A stretch of DNA of 64,000 bases. Origin: Elysia chlorotica. Taxonomy: Eukaryota > Mollusca > Gastropoda > Plakobranchidae. The stretch is taken from the NCBI GenBank assembly GCA_003991915.1, contig RQTK01000145.1, forward strand, positions 487,987 to 551,986, in the 5' to 3' direction. The notes beneath the pieces are model-generated. The model was not told the DNA's origin, did no database searches, and worked only from the letters and a program-made list of their open reading frames with translations. Made by a program: the position numbers and the translations under genes. Below, in pieces: positions 60,165 through 64,000 of this stretch; the stretch's first letter is position 1; each line of letters opens with the position of its first letter.

Positions 60165-63130
60165 CTGAGAAATATGGGAAAAAAAGGTAATATATTCAAT
60201 GAAATGAACAATAAATCAAACCACAAATTCGACAGAGCATAAAGTGAAAGCTGAAAAGAAGAACAAAAAGATTAGAAATAACAAATCACTTTGGGCGGAA
60301 AACACTCTGTCTCTTGAAGGTACTTTCTTTTTCAGGACCAATTTTGATCAATTTTCAATTTAGATGAAGTACGACACATTTTAGCTTTCAGGATTATGAA
60401 AATGATATTTGTAAGAGCAGCAGACCCTCAGTTTCAGTGGAAACAGACAACTAAGAGAGGTAACTGCAATTTTCGCTGAAAATTTTAACGTGAACTTTAT
60501 GTTTTGCGCTGTGCATTACATTTTAAATAACAGCATATAACTCCTTGGTGTAATGACACTCATTTGACACCTAGACATCATAAAATAGGTTATTCTTGAA
60601 ATAACAAATTAATTTTACAATATTACATTGAACTTAATGATAAAAAATATCACACCCAAAGTATACTTTGAGAATGCCTGATGGAATATAATTCAGTTTT
60701 AAAGCCCCTGTATATTATTACGAATGAGATTTAATTGAACATGGGTGGCCTTTACCCCCAAAATTCACCATTTGTTTTAAAGAGACTTGTAACGGCTTTC
60801 ATCTTTCACTACAGTCTCCCTCTGTTATTTCTGAAATAATAAATCTTGACAGACAGCATGGTCCCCTTCATCCGTTTGGTTGCAATACATCAACCATTTA
60901 TATACTTCCCAGAGTCGAGGAAACCTATCGAAAATTGATAAGATCACAGCCAATCCTATGCTACAGTTCTCTATGGAGGTCCTCTACCCAGAGCAACCTG
61001 GCACCTATTATTCACACTAACTTTCCTGCAATATGAATATAAGCTCGCAACTTCGCAAGACGCAAATATTCATAGAATAATAAACTTCGTTTGGCTACAA
61101 ATAAATTTGAGCATAATCATGATGACGTCCACATTTTTATGATGAATCAGCAACTCGACCTCTATGCTACATAAGCACAACACTGCGACCAGGAATGGAG
61201 GAATGTCAAAACAAAGAGGCTTGTAAAATGTGCGAAAAATGGACAACGCAAAATCCCAAGAAACTCCGAACTTAGTAAAATCCCACAAATTCCAACAAAA
61301 AAAAAGAGCAGACTTTTCAATACGATATAAAGAGATAGATTAACGACTTATCTCAGTAAATTAACGCGACAAAAATTAGATTCAAACATTTAACCGTTTA
61401 CGGCAAATACCGATCGATGTTCGGTCGAGGTCACCAAACAGGAAATGAAACTCATGGTATCATTTTTTTGTCTACCTTGTGAAATTACAGAAATACCTGA
61501 TGCAAGAACTTAAAAGTTTAAATATGTTTTTCCACAAAACCTACAGTACAACACAGCATTGTAAAGAAATGCACATGAACAGTTCTATCTAAGAATAATT
61601 ACATGTGTGTAAATAAAGTTAAAAATCTGGTCTCTATGAAGATTATGCTACTTTTAGACTTCTAAAGTGATCCTATGATCTTCGCAGTTCGGTTTTAACT
61701 GCAGAAAATCTAAACAGGGCTATGAATCAGTGAATGAAGTTCAAGTACTTTTAAAAGATCTCCAAGCAGTCAGCCTTACAAGTTACATGCACGACTTTCA
61801 AATCTAACAGAACATGCATTTAATAGTTATTAACTGTACATGTAAAAAGTCATTCATATATTTAATTTAAAGAGAAAATAAATCTAGATCTAGATCTAGA
61901 ATTTAGATTAAATCTAGAAATCTAGACAGCTAGATTTCCGAATGATGATATTGATAGATCTAGAGATCTAGATCTTATATTTCTAGAGTCTAATCTTCGG
62001 TATTCTAGTCCTCAAATAAGATCTTTCACATCCAGATTATAGATTATCAATTTCCTATTAGATCTAGACCCATCTTAGTTTACATATGTTTTCTAGATCT
62101 ACATTGCAGACTTTCTTTTATGTTTGTTGATCTAACCTAGATCTAGATTCTAAGTCAAACAAGAATGTATTGGCACCTAAATCTAGATCTAGATCAAGAC
62201 CAATATCCTCCCGTAGAATATGAATCTAAATCCATAGACATATTAAGGTGATTGTTATGATAAAACTTAAGTCATAGCATATATTACAGCATTAGGGCCA
62301 CATTTTTTGTCTCTTCCACTCCTTGAAAGCTCGGTTGATGATGAATCTATGACACAATCACTACAATATGTTGGTGTTAGGATTGTTGCTCACTTGCTCT
62401 TCCCTGTCTCGTTCATTTACTATTCTTCTCGCCGAGTACGAGACTGGAGGTCATTTACCTTTCATTCTGGGCTAAGCCACGTAGTTCTATTAATAGCATG
62501 TGTGGGGCTAAGCCTTCTTGTCTAGCCTACTTGACCACATGTTCAGTTCCACCTGACAGGATATTTTATTTTGTCTAACCAGTAGTTTCTAACCTTTTAT
62601 CTTGTTAAGGGGAGGGGCGGGTCCTGGGAGTGATTATCTTTACAATACATTTTAGCTAGTTTTAAAACCAACCATTGAAATCAGCACCTTCGAAAATGTA
62701 CAAAGTTTGTGATTTTTAAAAAATTTTGTCACATGGTTGCCAAGGTATATATTTTTCTCCCCTATGCATCATCTTCACACATCCCACATTGGTCCCTGCC
62801 CCTTCCCCTATAATCACCCTCTCTCCGCACACTCGCTTCCGAGGGTTAGCCTCTTGAGTAGGACGCTAGGCCCTATTACTACCTCACAAACCCAACCACA
62901 TTTGAAGCACTCCCTCCCCCCCCCCCCAAACCCCTTTTTTCACCACTTGTTACTGTACTGCATGTACTATGTAGGCCTACGCTATGTAGTATCGTTGATA
63001 GACTGTGCTTTCTACTTTTGTTTTCATTACTCTGATGAAGCCATTAAAGGCGAAAAGTTTATATATGTATCTTTCTATCTCTAGTTCTGTTTGATTTATT
63101 GTGTCCCTCAGTTACTAAGTTGTGCGTATT
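60165..63130. other. AKT 5' flank and intergenic region
   Basis: A non-coding AKT first exon must lie upstream of 60164, but I cannot place it. A plus-strand frame at 62307-62525 is hydrophobic at its end and unlike anything I know. 62.75-62.95 kb is pyrimidine-rich. Confidence 0.45.
61880..62200. repeat. cluster of TCTAGATCTAGA palindromes
   Basis: AGATCTAGATCT-type self-complementary words recur at irregular spacing through about 320 bp (for example near 61893-61910, 61955-61974, 62142 and 62182). Confidence 0.8.
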
Positions 63131-63140
63131 CCCCCCTTTA

Positions 63141-63632
<492 letters not shown>

Positions 63633-63698
63633 CCCTACTGCTGCTGCTGCTGCTGCTGCTATCAGCTGTTACAACAAAATTGTTGGATCACCAAGATG

Positions 63699-63768
63699 CC
63701 GGAGGAATAGCCTTTTGGCTATTTGTTTGGTTACCGGAGAAATAGCCTATTGGCTATTTATCCGGTAG
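63699..63768. repeat. tandem pair of hairpins built on ATAGCC...GGCTAT
   Basis: AATAGCC-TTTT-GGCTATT is followed 36 bp later by a longer hairpin with arms 63732-63747 (TACCGGAGAAATAGCC) and 63752-63767, a TATT loop and one mismatch. Confidence 0.8.
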
Positions 63769-63769
63769 C

Positions 63770-64000
63770 AGTTAACGTCTAATGTCAGCAGCAAGTCCGC
63801 TGGGATCTAGATTTTAATGTTTATCGGGTATGGGTGATTAATGTCTGACAAATTAGGCATAGTTTAGTTCATAAATCTAGATCTAGTTGTAATGGGTTTT
63901 TTTTTCCGTCCAAGTTATGGATTAAGACCTAGAAGTATTTTATGTGGGGGAAAAACACTTACAGATACTCTAAGTATAGATTAGGATAGTCCAAATCTAG
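63770..64000. other. window end, nothing recognised
   Basis: AT-rich, with another CTAGATCTAG near 63877 and no exon seen. Confidence 0.45.

Noticed and set aside
62307..62525. 72-codon plus-strand ORF with a hydrophobic end
   Set aside because: No known similarity, splice context or neighbouring exons; likely chance.

Overview
The window is nuclear DNA from an invertebrate animal. It has intron-rich genes with canonical GT/AG splice sites, tRNA-derived SINEs, a decayed non-LTR retrotransposon, very dense microsatellites and three assembly gaps that sit mostly in microsatellites. A gustatory-receptor-like (GRL) gene beside TOMM20 and AKT, with AT-rich introns and many TCTAGATCTAGA-type palindromes, suggests a lophotrochozoan. 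I think a mollusc, possibly a heterobranch gastropod, is likeliest, but species level is inference. There is no sign of prokaryotic DNA, operons, CRISPR or a virus.

Layout. 1-7.2 kb: no gene I can name; a 12-copy 39-bp minisatellite (435-892), a decayed ~110-bp repeat field behind it, microsatellites, and one exon-like GC-rich block (5.99-6.18 kb). 7.27-14.60 kb (+): a four-exon seven-transmembrane chemoreceptor of the insect Gr/Or superfamily (GRL), about 611 aa, with three C-terminal phase-0 introns. Its first intron begins with a minisatellite that has copied the splice donor many times, and its last intron carries a SINE ending about 28 nt before the acceptor. 17.6-20.7 kb (-): three in-phase exons of a gene I cannot name, separated by long microsatellites. 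20.7-25.4 kb: two more SINEs, a gap, no gene seen. 25.46-31.0 kb (+): TOMM20, five coding exons, 163 aa. 31-38 kb: convergent region with polyadenylation signals for both neighbours, hairpins and one copy of an interspersed repeat. 38.1-60.2 kb (-): AKT/protein kinase B, ten shared coding exons plus two alternative terminal exons giving 485- or 491-aa proteins. A decayed LINE reverse transcriptase lies in one AKT intron, and a tandemly duplicated repeat lies in another. 60.2-64 kb: likely AKT 5' flank, a field of TCTAGATCTAGA palindromes, an ACT microsatellite with a gap, and a pair of tight hairpins.

The three named genes work separately: sensory or developmental 7TM signalling, the mitochondrial protein import receptor, and PI3K-pathway kinase signalling. 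The strongest leads are the paired AKT last exons, which keep the turn motif at the same residue while the distal one changes the active-site tether, and the donor-copying minisatellite in the GRL gene. All exon models come from reading splice sites and family similarity by eye; no transcript or database search was available.
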